Program-made: the position numbers and the translations under genes | The notes under the pieces: model-generated | Database searches by the model: none | What the model saw: only the letters and a program-made list of their open reading frames with translations | Told to the model about the DNA's origin: nothing | Shown: piece by piece, positions 51,182 to 59,396 of the stretch | Position numbering within the stretch: the stretch's first letter is position 1 | Layout of the letters: every line of letters begins with the position of its first letter | DNA from: Phycisphaeraceae bacterium | GTDB lineage: Bacteria; Planctomycetota; Phycisphaerae; Phycisphaerales; Phycisphaeraceae | Direction: 5' to 3' | Assembly (NCBI GenBank): GCA_040222855.1 | Contig: JAVKCD010000019.1 | Coordinates: 62,001-126,000 of the forward strand | DNA: 64,000 nucleotides

Positions 51182-51380
51182 GACGCACCCCCGTTTCCAT
51201 AGCCCGCTCCGCGAGCAGGCGGGCAAGCGTCGGCACGTGCACCAAGATGACTTGGCCGGCACGTAGGACAGGTAGACGACCGGCTTCAATCTCCTCGCGA
51301 AGCCATCCGGCCGGGATCGATAGCCTGCGAGCCGCTTGCTCAAGCGGGATCAGGTCCGATGGGAGAGGGAAGTTGATCAT
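51171..51380 (-). CDS. Second small helix-turn-helix (excisionase-like) protein
   Basis: A 69-residue protein, LIPLEQAARRLSIPAGWLREEIEAGRLPVLRAGQVILVHVPTLARLLAERA, with a fold pattern like the adjacent AlpA-type protein but weakly similar in sequence. An in-frame ATG at 51398 would add six residues. A perfect palindrome covers the start region (51380-51397), which suggests that this protein or its neighbour controls its own expression. It heads the small-gene/primase/helicase cluster. Confidence 0.75.
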   Translation of the reverse strand: MINFPLPSDLIPLEQAARRLSIPAGWLREEIEAGRLPVLRAGQVILVHVPTLARLLAERAMETGVRHGD

Positions 51381-51397
51381 GCTCGAAGGTTCGAGCA
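51380..51397. promoter_or_regulatory. Perfect palindrome at the start of the HTH gene (candidate operator)
   Basis: TGCTCGAA-GG-TTCGAGCA: 8-bp perfect arms with a 2-base spacer, lying directly on the start codon region of the small HTH gene. This is the size and position of a dimeric repressor site. Alternatively it could form an RNA hairpin hiding the start. Confidence 0.5.
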
Positions 51398-51413
51398 TTT
51401 CCCCGGTCAGAAA

Positions 51414-51502
51414 GGTCGCTCTTGGGTCAGCGTAAGGTCGTTATTGGGTTTTTTGGGTCGGAACGGACGTTTATGGGTCGCTCTTGGGTCGGCGCAAGGT
51501 CG
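51414..51502. repeat. Two 27-base direct repeats (iteron-like)
   Basis: Copies at 51414-51440 and 51476-51502 match at 25 of 27 positions and start 62 bases apart, close to six helical turns. Each begins GGTCGCTCTTGGGTC, and further TGGGT(C/T) units lie between them. They sit just upstream of the HTH/primase/helicase cluster, and the second copy runs into the last codons of the next gene. Candidate roles are a replication initiator site or an excisionase/integrase binding array. Confidence 0.7.
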
Positions 51503-52217
51503 ACCCAAATCTAAGGACTGCTGGGTGCTCTGATCTAATAAAATCGTTGTATGTTTGCCGACCACTATCCGTAAGCTGTATGCCTTGGTTTCTGCCGTCT
51601 GGTCGGCAGATCAGCGGAGGATCAAAGGTCTGTTCTAGCCTCTTTGCCGCCCGCTTAATTGCGGTTGCTCCTCTTACTTCATTCTTAGGCAGTCTGGGTT
51701 GTAGCTCTAGGAGTTTGATCTTGCTCTTAGGAGGCAGCTGTCCAAGAACAACCAGGATCGCGACTTCAGTGCCGTTCAGAGCTGGGCTATCCTTATCAGT
51801 ATGTGTAGTTTGCAGTGATTTCTCTTGGTTAGTTTTTACTGAAGACCTCTCGGCCTCTGCACCGCTGGGCTTTGGCGCTTCAGTTCCAAGTTCACTCTGC
51901 TCACTAAGCTCAAGAGATGGTGGTTTTTGCTTTCCAGTTGCATGAAACCATTGGGTCGCCTCGGCAAGAGTCAATTGCTTACACTCGATAACCTCATGCC
52001 ACTTATTTTTCTTGTCTGCCTCGGTGTAAGAAACACGAACGAGACTCACGAAACCGAAATCTGCTGTCTCATAGACGAATGTCTGAACAAGATAAATCAA
52101 TCCTTCATTGCTGAAGACTTCAATCTTCTCCCACCTATTGACTGCCTGATCTTCAGGCACAAACGAAGTGCCATCAGCAAGGCCGTAGCTCTCCCGCTCG
52201 AAGGGAAACTTTGTCAT
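51471..52217 (-). CDS. Unknown island protein with C-terminal winged helix
   Basis: No family recognised. The 248-residue protein has an N-terminal alpha/beta domain (about residues 1-95, with WEKIEVFSNEGLIYLVQTFVYETADFGFVSLVRVSY), a polar serine/glutamate/lysine linker (about 96-148), and a C-terminal segment (NGTEVAILVVLGQLPPKSKIKLLELQPRLPKNEVRGATAIKRAAKRLEQ...GIQLTDSGRQTYNDF) that looks like a winged helix. GC content is near 48% in two sampled lines, far below the host, so it was probably acquired separately. It lies between the iteron-like repeats and the terminase-like gene, where a replication or regulatory role is plausible. Confidence 0.65.
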   Translation of the reverse strand: MTKFPFERESYGLADGTSFVPEDQAVNRWEKIEVFSNEGLIYLVQTFVYETADFGFVSLVRVSYTEADKKNKWHEVIECKQLTLAEATQWFHATGKQKPPSLELSEQSELGTEAPKPSGAEAERSSVKTNQEKSLQTTHTDKDSPALNGTEVAILVVLGQLPPKSKIKLLELQPRLPKNEVRGATAIKRAAKRLEQTFDPPLICRPDGRNQGIQLTDSGRQTYNDFIRSEHPAVLRFGSTLRRPKSDP

Positions 52218-52278
52218 ATGTCTAGATTATCAGGCTAATGACCGAACGCAGACGGAGGCTGGACCCAGTTGGCCGTGG

Positions 52279-52767
52279 TCATGGCATCGAATCGATGACT
52301 TCCTGATTTGGTGCCCGATCGATCCCCGTCACCACCTGGAACTTGACCTCACCACCGATCTTGGCTTCAGCTCGCTCCCCGAACTTCTTCGGCAGCATCC
52401 GCGCCAGCACCCACTTCCGCGTGTCGATTCGCAGCCGGCTCCGCGCGATGTGCTCGCGGTTGGCCTTGTAACCCGGGTTCTCGGGATCGTGACGTTCGAC
52501 CCAGTCGTTGCGGCCGTCGTCGGCGATCTCCAGGATCTCGTCCGCGAGGAGCTCGTACCCGATGTCTCGGGCTCGCTTGTACTGGTCAAAAAACTCCGGG
52601 TGCTTATCCAGCCAGGCGATGACCGTCGGACGGGAGGGCATGTCGGGGGATCGACAGATCGATCGCAGGGACTCCCCTTCCGCAAGCCGCTCGCAGATCC
52701 TTTCCGCCAGCGTCTTGGAGTACGACGACGGGCGGCCGGGGCGTCGGGTTGGATTTTGTTCGGCCAT
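52279..52767 (-). CDS. Phage terminase small subunit-like protein (TerS, Sf6 type)
   Basis: A 162-residue DNA-binding protein. GRPSSYSKTLAERICERLAEGESLRSICRSPDMPSRPTVIAWLDKHPEFFDQYKRARDIGYELLADEILEIADDG is the helix-turn-helix recognition domain typical of Sf6-like TerS, and the rest (RSRLRIDTRKWVLARMLPKKFGERAEAKIGG) matches the family's second half. TerS picks the DNA that a phage packages. No large terminase, portal or capsid gene is nearby, so the gene is solitary, as in phage satellites that redirect a helper phage's packaging, or a prophage remnant. Confidence 0.85.
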   Translation of the reverse strand: MAEQNPTRRPGRPSSYSKTLAERICERLAEGESLRSICRSPDMPSRPTVIAWLDKHPEFFDQYKRARDIGYELLADEILEIADDGRNDWVERHDPENPGYKANREHIARSRLRIDTRKWVLARMLPKKFGERAEAKIGGEVKFQVVTGIDRAPNQEVIDSMP

Positions 52768-52926
52768 GACACAAGGATATCCGTTCGCGAAGGATCTTCA
52801 ATCGCATGCGGTGGCGAGGTGGACAAGAAAGCATCTTTACACAGTGACCTAAGTAAACCCTTGGAAGATATAGCATTAAAGTTGAAATGTCCCTGAGCGT
52901 CACTCGATCTGCGTCCTTTGCACTGG

Positions 52927-55900
52927 CTATGCTTCCTCAAACCCGAAGGACTCGAACTTCAAAGTCCTGCAGTTTTCCGTCACATCACGAACGGTCTTGT
53001 CTGAAGCTCCGTCCGGCAGCTTGGCTTGGATTTCGAGGGTGATCTCCACCTCCGCATCCACGAGTTTGGTCAAGTGCTGAATCACCTCATCGGCGATACG
53101 AGACGCATCGCGACCCGCACGTAGCGAGTCCAGCTGTACCGAACCGTAGAAGCGTCGATAGACGGGCTTGGCTGGTTCCGGGGGTTGAGTGCCGCCGCCG
53201 GACGAGCTGCCGGTGGTCACGGTCTCGCGACCAGTGGCGTTCGTAGCTGCTGCAGTGCCCTGGCCGTTCGAGCCATTCCCAGTCCCCGTGGACGCTGCCG
53301 CCGCAGCGGCCTCTGCGTCCATCTGGGCCTTGGCGACCTCCGCCTTGATCAGCATGCTCTGGCCGTCAGCGAGCACCCGTACTGACCTGCCGGATTGGAG
53401 GCCGATGTATCGCTGGGCCTTCTCGTCCCAACTGTCAGCATAGGCGAAGGTGTCGCTCTGCCACGTCAGGCGACTTAATCCGTCGCGGATGGCCGCGATC
53501 AGCACGTCGGGACTTTGCAGACGTGGTAGGTACAGGTAGGTCGCAAAATCGTCCACCAGTTGCTTGACGCTCACGTGATCGCCACGCCAGAGCGGCACGC
53601 GGTCCAGTTCCAGACGCAGCCGCGTCCCACCCAACTGCGCCAGCAGGAGCTCTTCGTTCGCGAGCTTCTTGGACGCCCGGTTCGCCAACGACTCCTGGCC
53701 TTGCTGGCGAATCTCGATCCACTCTGGCTGGGCCTTGGGGTCTGGCTGGCTCGGCACCAGCAGCCACTGGTACGTCTCCGGGATACGAGCCTTCACAGTC
53801 TCGTCGGCGTTTCGGCACTTCGTTTCCGCCTGTTTGGTCTGGAAGTTGTCCAGGTTGAGCTGCTCCCGCTCGTCCCAGATCGACGTCCAGGCCAGGTACT
53901 GCCGGACCGCCTGCAGAAGCTCCTTCTGCCGCGTGGCATCCGCCGCCAGGAAGACGATGGAGTTGCGATAGTTCCTCGGGCTGGACCCACGCATGTCCAG
54001 GATCGCCTGTGCTTCCTGGCGTGCCAGACTCTCGGGCTGGTTCTTCGTGTGGGGGAACTCCGGCCCAAGGATGACCAGACGGGCTTCGCGGTCGTCCACC
54101 ACATCGCTGCTGGCCACGCACGCGTGGACCTTGCTGAACTCGCCTCGATACTGAGCCTCCTTGCGCAGCCGCTTCACGACCTCGTCGATCACGTCGTGCT
54201 CGTGAAGTTGCGTCGCCCGGTCCTCGGCCAACCGTGTCACCGTTGGCTGCGTGGAATACCAGTAGCGGGCACCATCCACGTACAGGTACGTCGCCTTGTC
54301 GGTCAGCCGCCGCAGGGCGTCACCGAACGTCGCCACGGCCTCGCCCGGCTGCACGCAGCCAAGTTTCACATGCCGCTCGTCGATGCCGCGATTCGCCGCC
54401 TTCTGGATCGGAGCCGAACCCATGTAGATCGTTCGGGACACGCGCCGGCAGGCCGAGTACCTCCCCAGCGTGCCTGGGTTCTCCCGGTCGACGTTCAGCG
54501 GCAGTGAATGCTCGCCGTCCACATCCTTGCTGATCACAGCATCCCACTGGTCCTCCAGATAGTGTGCAAGTTCAGAGCGAACATTGGGGTCATCAAGCGG
54601 CACCGTGGCGGGCATGATCAGCAGATTGCTGTCCTGCCGCTCCCACAACGCGTGGATCACCGCCGCCATCAACCGCAGCACGCCGCGAGTCCGTTGGAAC
54701 TTATCCAGTGTTGACCAGTCGTCATAGAGCCGATCGAACAACTCCGGGTGAATCGGGTACGCCATCTTGACTCGGCGTTCGTACTCACCCTCGCGGCATT
54801 CCGAGGGGAACTCGTTCTGCTGCGCCCCATACATGTCCACGAATGTCCGGGCCACCAGGTCGCGCTGGGCAAACAACTTGTTGTCGCCAATCGGTTCGAA
54901 CAGTCGCCGCCGCACAATCTCAAAGCCCTCGTCCGGGCTCGCCGGTCGCCACGACGACTCGACGCGGCCGATGGCGTTCTTCAGCCGCGCCAACGCCTGC
55001 TGGCCCCAGTTCCCGCCGATCTCGTTGTCCGACGCCGGGACGCTCACCACCAGCAGCGTGTTCTTCGCCGCCTTGGCACTCTCGCTCAGCGCTTGGGCAA
55101 AGGTAAACTGTGTGTCAAAGGTTCCAGCCGGCAGTTTGCTACCCTCATGCAACTGCCGTGCGTAGGCGACCCATTCGTCAATCAGGATCAGGCACGGCGA
55201 GTACTTGTTGAACAGTTCCTTCAGCGTGTCGCCGGGGTTCGTGGCGTTCTCATCATCGCCGCGAACCATCTCGTAACCTTCCTTGCCGCCAAGCTGCCAG
55301 GCGATCTCGCCCCAGAGTGTGTGGACGACCGTGCCGTCCTCCTTCTTGCTGGGCTTGCCGGGCGAGATCTTCGTGCCCACCAGCACCGCCCGCCGCACGT
55401 TCTGCGGCAGACCTTTGACCTCCGCCTCGGTGATCACGTTGTCCACGCCCGCCAGGTCGCCCGCCTTCGCGCCGCTGAGCATGTGCCACAGCGCCAACAT
55501 CGAGTGTGTCTTGCCGCCGCCGAAGTTCGTCTGAAGCTCGACCACCGGGTCGCCGCTTGAGCCACCATCTCCAGGCGTCAGCCGTCGCAGGGCATTGACC
55601 AGAAGCTGTTGCAGGCCACCGGTGATGAACGTTCGCCGGAAGAACTCCACCGGATGCTGGTACTCGCTCACCGCCTCGCCCTGGTACACCTGCCACAGGT
55701 CCGCCGCGAATTCCGCCTGCTGATAACGACCGCTCGCAACATCCTTGTGCGGCGTGACGATCTCCCGCCACGGCCGCAGGTTGCCCGACGGCTGGCCCTC
55801 GATCGGCAGCATCTTTTTCTTCTCGTCGCGCCGCTGCTGGTCGAACTTCGTCCGCATCAGCTCCGTCTTGATCGCGTTGGCCTTCTCCGCCTGGTCGCCC

Positions 55901-56280
55901 GCCGACACCGCCAGCAGCAGCCGCTCGATGCTGTCCAGCGCCCGGTAGCCGTCATCGCTGTTGAACGTGTTCTGGTGCGCCCAGCGGTTGCGGATGTCCC
56001 GCAGTTCCGACACCAGCGACCGCTCGGCCGGCCCCAGCGTGTTGCGGAACACCGTGTTCCACTGGTCCCACATCACCGTCAGCAGGGCCGTGGTGTCCCA
56101 GTGAATCTCGTCACTTCCGGGGGCGGTCTTGCCGCGAGTCTTGTTGTCGAGGATTTCCAGGACGACGCCCGTCCACTTCTTGTCGTGGTGGGCCTTCATC
56201 TCCCGCTCGACGAACGGCCGCAGGCCGTCGTTCAGCAGTTCCAGTCCTTCGCCAACACGTGCGTGATTTGTCTTTGCCAT
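52927..56280 (-). CDS. DUF499 (COG1483-type) P-loop ATPase with N-terminal Swt1-like HEPN domain
   Basis: Large predicted ATPase of a defence system, 1117 residues. The first 110 residues form a helical domain with ELRDIRNRWAHQ (Arg97 to His102), the R-x4-H pattern of HEPN/Swt1-like domains. The P-loop domain has Walker A TNFGGGKTHS (Lys267) and Walker B CLILIDEWVAYAR (Asp368-Glu369), then a long helical body typical of DUF499. A low-complexity Ala/Gly/Thr/Ser linker (about residues 995-1040) precedes a last domain (RFYGSVQLDSLRAGRDASRIADEVIQHL...VEITLEIQAKLPDG). It follows the DUF1156 methylase by 71 bases, a recurrent gene pair in defence islands. Similar ATPases (BrxC/PglY) act in BREX. 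Confidence 0.88.
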   Translation of the reverse strand: MAKTNHARVGEGLELLNDGLRPFVEREMKAHHDKKWTGVVLEILDNKTRGKTAPGSDEIHWDTTALLTVMWDQWNTVFRNTLGPAERSLVSELRDIRNRWAHQNTFNSDDGYRALDSIERLLLAVSAGDQAEKANAIKTELMRTKFDQQRRDEKKKMLPIEGQPSGNLRPWREIVTPHKDVASGRYQQAEFAADLWQVYQGEAVSEYQHPVEFFRRTFITGGLQQLLVNALRRLTPGDGGSSGDPVVELQTNFGGGKTHSMLALWHMLSGAKAGDLAGVDNVITEAEVKGLPQNVRRAVLVGTKISPGKPSKKEDGTVVHTLWGEIAWQLGGKEGYEMVRGDDENATNPGDTLKELFNKYSPCLILIDEWVAYARQLHEGSKLPAGTFDTQFTFAQALSESAKAAKNTLLVVSVPASDNEIGGNWGQQALARLKNAIGRVESSWRPASPDEGFEIVRRRLFEPIGDNKLFAQRDLVARTFVDMYGAQQNEFPSECREGEYERRVKMAYPIHPELFDRLYDDWSTLDKFQRTRGVLRLMAAVIHALWERQDSNLLIMPATVPLDDPNVRSELAHYLEDQWDAVISKDVDGEHSLPLNVDRENPGTLGRYSACRRVSRTIYMGSAPIQKAANRGIDERHVKLGCVQPGEAVATFGDALRRLTDKATYLYVDGARYWYSTQPTVTRLAEDRATQLHEHDVIDEVVKRLRKEAQYRGEFSKVHACVASSDVVDDREARLVILGPEFPHTKNQPESLARQEAQAILDMRGSSPRNYRNSIVFLAADATRQKELLQAVRQYLAWTSIWDEREQLNLDNFQTKQAETKCRNADETVKARIPETYQWLLVPSQPDPKAQPEWIEIRQQGQESLANRASKKLANEELLLAQLGGTRLRLELDRVPLWRGDHVSVKQLVDDFATYLYLPRLQSPDVLIAAIRDGLSRLTWQSDTFAYADSWDEKAQRYIGLQSGRSVRVLADGQSMLIKAEVAKAQMDAEAAAAAASTGTGNGSNGQGTAAATNATGRETVTTGSSSGGGTQPPEPAKPVYRRFYGSVQLDSLRAGRDASRIADEVIQHLTKLVDAEVEITLEIQAKLPDGASDKTVRDVTENCRTLKFESFGFEEA

Positions 56281-56295
56281 GGTTCCAATCCACTC

Positions 56296-56342
56296 TCAGC
56301 ACGGATGTGCTGACTTAAACATCCTCAGCACGGTCGTGCTGA
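56296..56342. promoter_or_regulatory. Tandem identical-stem hairpins between methylase and ATPase genes
   Basis: Two hairpins, 56296-56313 and 56325-56342, have the same perfect 7-bp arms TCAGCAC / GTGCTGA and 4-base loops (GGAT and GGTC on the + strand). They start 29 bases apart and fill most of the 71-base gap inside the operon. With no T-tract they are not simple terminators; RNA processing, mRNA stability or binding of a dimeric regulator would fit. Confidence 0.6.
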
Positions 56343-56351
56343 CTCGAGCAG

Positions 56352-59300
56352 TTACTCAAACAACCCCGCCGACTTGGCCGGCTTGGACGCGCTCACCGTT
56401 CGTGACAGTTTGCTGATCTCGCTCCAGGCGATGACCAGGCTGTTGTAAGCCAGGGCTTCCTGCGCCCAGCCCTTGCGTTCGCAGATGCTGTAGAGGCGGT
56501 ACGCCAGGTCGCGGGCCATCTCGCCGTAGTCGCCGCCCAGACGAGCCAGCAGCTCAGCCGCCGACAGCTCGCCTTCGTTCTGCAGACGGCGGATCAGGTG
56601 CTGCATCGCCTCCCAGCTCGTCGCCCGGGCGTCCGTGGTCGGGTTCCAGTCTTCGGGTAGTGATTCGCGTGGGATCAGCTTGACCTTCCCGCCGCGCGCG
56701 GTGATGACCCCGGCCTCGACCAGGCCCTGCACGCTGGTGTTCTTGGCCTTGCTGAGCGTCTCGGCCACGCCGTAGGGGCCTTCCTGCACGCCGTGCGTCT
56801 CGAACCACGCCACCGCCCAGCGCGTGTCGCCGTCGAACTCGCCTTCCTGCTCGGCCAGCACTTCGTCTAACATCTGGTTGATGATCGTCAGAGCCGCTCG
56901 CACGGTCATTGCCTCGCCGTCTGACTCGACGACCTTGCTGTATCTGCTGAAGACCGCCATGCCCGGACCGATGGCGGCTTGGGCGAGGTCCACGGGCGCA
57001 ATGTTGCCGCTCTGGAGTTTCTTCATGGCGTCCGGCAGTTCTCGCTTGAGCGCGTTGAGGAACTCTCGACGCGTTGCCATCGGCGCATCCTCTGCCCGAG
57101 GTACGCATGCCAAGACAACTGAGGATGCGAGCACATTTGTACCGGTCTTTAATCCCTGGTCTCGCTCAGTACGCATGGGCCAAGTCCCAGCGATAGCAAA
57201 GCCATGATCTATAATTCCGAACAGAAATGTCTCCCAACCAGTAGATGCCGTCCCTGTACTGTCCGTCTCGGCTTGCTTGAATGCATAGAAGATTGTGGTT
57301 GGGTAATCCGCAACACTGTTCTTCCTCCATTGCGAGATCGCAATCGCCAACTGGGCCTCAAAGAACGACGCAGCTTCAGCCTTGTTGCCTCCGTGCCTGT
57401 ACCTACTAGCAATCATTTCTTCGCTCTTTGGTGTAAGCAGCGTGCTGAAGAGTTGCGGATAGATGGACCGGAGGCTGTTGCGCATCCACAAGTAGAAGAA
57501 GTCACTGAGGTCGGCGTAGCCGATATTGTCGTAATACGGCGGGTCCGTTGATACGATTCCTTTTCGAAGCTGCGAGGTTGCATTTAGCTGTTCGACATCA
57601 GACTGTCCTGACGCCGGGAGCAGCGGCAGAATTTTGGCGATGTTCTTGCAGGATTCCCCAAAATCACCTGCCGCGCCAGCAAATGGATTGACTTCAGGAA
57701 AGTCCCACGTCATAGGCAGAGCTTGGCGACCAAATGCATTGATTGACTGACCGCGTGTCGTTGACCAAATCGACGCCGTTGAAAGGCTATTGGCAGTGCG
57801 GCTCACAACAAGTCCGAGATACGTTGCCACGGCGTCCGCATAGTTGTCAGCTGGACCTGTTTTCAATGCTGTCTTGTCCGTCCGCATTTCTGCAGTGACG
57901 CTTGCAGCGTCTGCAGCGATTCGCGTCCTTGCATCACTCACGAGCGTGCTTAGGGTATGCATCGCTGTAAGCTGGCGCGGAGTGAACAGTTGCCACCATT
58001 CGCTAATGCCGTAGCCACGCCCACTCACTAAGTCTGGACATTGGTCTGGCATCGCCTCAGTTAGAAGGCCTTCGGGCCTAGGTACATCAGCAGCCGAGGC
58101 TAGCTCGTCTGTCGGGGTGAGATAGAGGCGCTCCCGCTTGCCATCACAAACAACAGCCATGAGTCGTGTAGAGTCGTTGTGGGACTGAAACTGCTGTCGG
58201 GTATAGCTCTTATCGATGACTGTACCAGAGAGCACACAGCGAAAGCTCGCGCCTTTTCCGAGCTTCGTTCCTTCAGCCGGGTCGTACTTGTCGTCTGGAC
58301 ATCCAAGGCACACGCGGAACGAGTAGTCTTGGTCTTTCTTGTCGATGTCCACTCGAACGTACGCTTCCTTACCCTTCTTCTTGCTCAACCAGAATGATCC
58401 GGCTAGAGGCACGTGTTGTCCCGCAAAAGAGGGATCGGGACTCGGCACGGTTCTGGCCCACAAGCACGCAATCACAGTCAACTCATGCCCAACGTAGTCC
58501 TTCAAGTCCGGCCGATCCTTGGCCATCTCCTTCGTGATCTTCACCTTCGGGTAGAGGTGGCCGATGCGTTTCTCGGCCTCGTCGCGCATCCACTTGCCGT
58601 AGTAGCGGACATCCTCGGCGAGGCCCTCCGCGCCGTGGTAGCGGGCGGTCTTGAGCTTCTTCTGGGCTTCCGGATTCACCGGCGGCTGGTTGGCGAACTT
58701 GGGCGGAATCTCGATCAGCGCCTTGTTGATCAGCACCGGCACCGGGTTTAGATCACTGGCATAGGCGCGCAGGCCCAGCCGTTGGGCTTCCAGCGGTATG
58801 CTCCCGCCGCCGGCGAACGGGTCGAGCACGGGCGGCGCGTAGGTGGCCAGGAAGTGGTTGACCACCTCCGGCGGGCAGAGGCGCGTGGTGCGGTTGTCGA
58901 GGGCTTCGAGGTCGCCGTTGCCGTAGATGATCAGCTCCCAAGCCGTGCGGAACTCGCCGGAGATCGGCCCCTTGGGATGCGGCTTGCCCTCATCCTTCCC
59001 GTGGATGATCGTGTCCTTCTGGAGCTTGCCCTCCTCGATGAGCCGACTGGCCACGCAGCGGGCAATTTCCGCCCGGGCGGCGTTGATGACGCGGTCGTTG
59101 TTGGAGTTCTCCCACTTGACCAGCTCTTCGATCAGGTTGAAAAGCTGCGCCCGCTTCAGCCCGGCCCGCTCCTCATCGACGCTGCCATCGGCGTTGCGAT
59201 ACGCCGGATCGGAGTCCGGATCGTCGACAAGCTGCGCGAACAACACCGCCCGACAAGCAGCCAGCGGTCGCCGCGCCCACCACAGGTGCAACGTGGACGG

Positions 59301-59396
59301 GTGCCCGTGCCGAATCGACTTCTCCCGAGCCGATTCCTTATTGATCGCCTCCAACGGGAGCGCAACTTCGATGAGTTTCTTTCGTCGTTCAGCCAT
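56352..59396 (-). CDS. DUF1156 (COG1743-type) adenine-specific DNA methylase
   Basis: Predicted DNA N6-adenine (or amino) methyltransferase of a defence system, 1014 residues. The DUF1156 start (LIEVALPLEAINKESAREKSIRHGHPSTLHLWWARRPLAACRAVLFAQ) is complete. Motif I, LDPFAGGGSIPLEAQRLG, lies at residues 191-208 and motif IV, VSTDPPYYDNIGYADLSDFFYLWMR, near residue 615, giving a widely split methylase. Sampled GC falls to about 50-58% (one line 63%) between 58.5 and 57.1 kb (residues 305-772) against 65-75% at both ends, hinting at exchange of the central segment. Its start overlaps the stop of the HEPN/zinc-ribbon gene (TAATG). Confidence 0.92.
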   Translation of the reverse strand: MAERRKKLIEVALPLEAINKESAREKSIRHGHPSTLHLWWARRPLAACRAVLFAQLVDDPDSDPAYRNADGSVDEERAGLKRAQLFNLIEELVKWENSNNDRVINAARAEIARCVASRLIEEGKLQKDTIIHGKDEGKPHPKGPISGEFRTAWELIIYGNGDLEALDNRTTRLCPPEVVNHFLATYAPPVLDPFAGGGSIPLEAQRLGLRAYASDLNPVPVLINKALIEIPPKFANQPPVNPEAQKKLKTARYHGAEGLAEDVRYYGKWMRDEAEKRIGHLYPKVKITKEMAKDRPDLKDYVGHELTVIACLWARTVPSPDPSFAGQHVPLAGSFWLSKKKGKEAYVRVDIDKKDQDYSFRVCLGCPDDKYDPAEGTKLGKGASFRCVLSGTVIDKSYTRQQFQSHNDSTRLMAVVCDGKRERLYLTPTDELASAADVPRPEGLLTEAMPDQCPDLVSGRGYGISEWWQLFTPRQLTAMHTLSTLVSDARTRIAADAASVTAEMRTDKTALKTGPADNYADAVATYLGLVVSRTANSLSTASIWSTTRGQSINAFGRQALPMTWDFPEVNPFAGAAGDFGESCKNIAKILPLLPASGQSDVEQLNATSQLRKGIVSTDPPYYDNIGYADLSDFFYLWMRNSLRSIYPQLFSTLLTPKSEEMIASRYRHGGNKAEAASFFEAQLAIAISQWRKNSVADYPTTIFYAFKQAETDSTGTASTGWETFLFGIIDHGFAIAGTWPMRTERDQGLKTGTNVLASSVVLACVPRAEDAPMATRREFLNALKRELPDAMKKLQSGNIAPVDLAQAAIGPGMAVFSRYSKVVESDGEAMTVRAALTIINQMLDEVLAEQEGEFDGDTRWAVAWFETHGVQEGPYGVAETLSKAKNTSVQGLVEAGVITARGGKVKLIPRESLPEDWNPTTDARATSWEAMQHLIRRLQNEGELSAAELLARLGGDYGEMARDLAYRLYSICERKGWAQEALAYNSLVIAWSEISKLSRTVSASKPAKSAGLFE

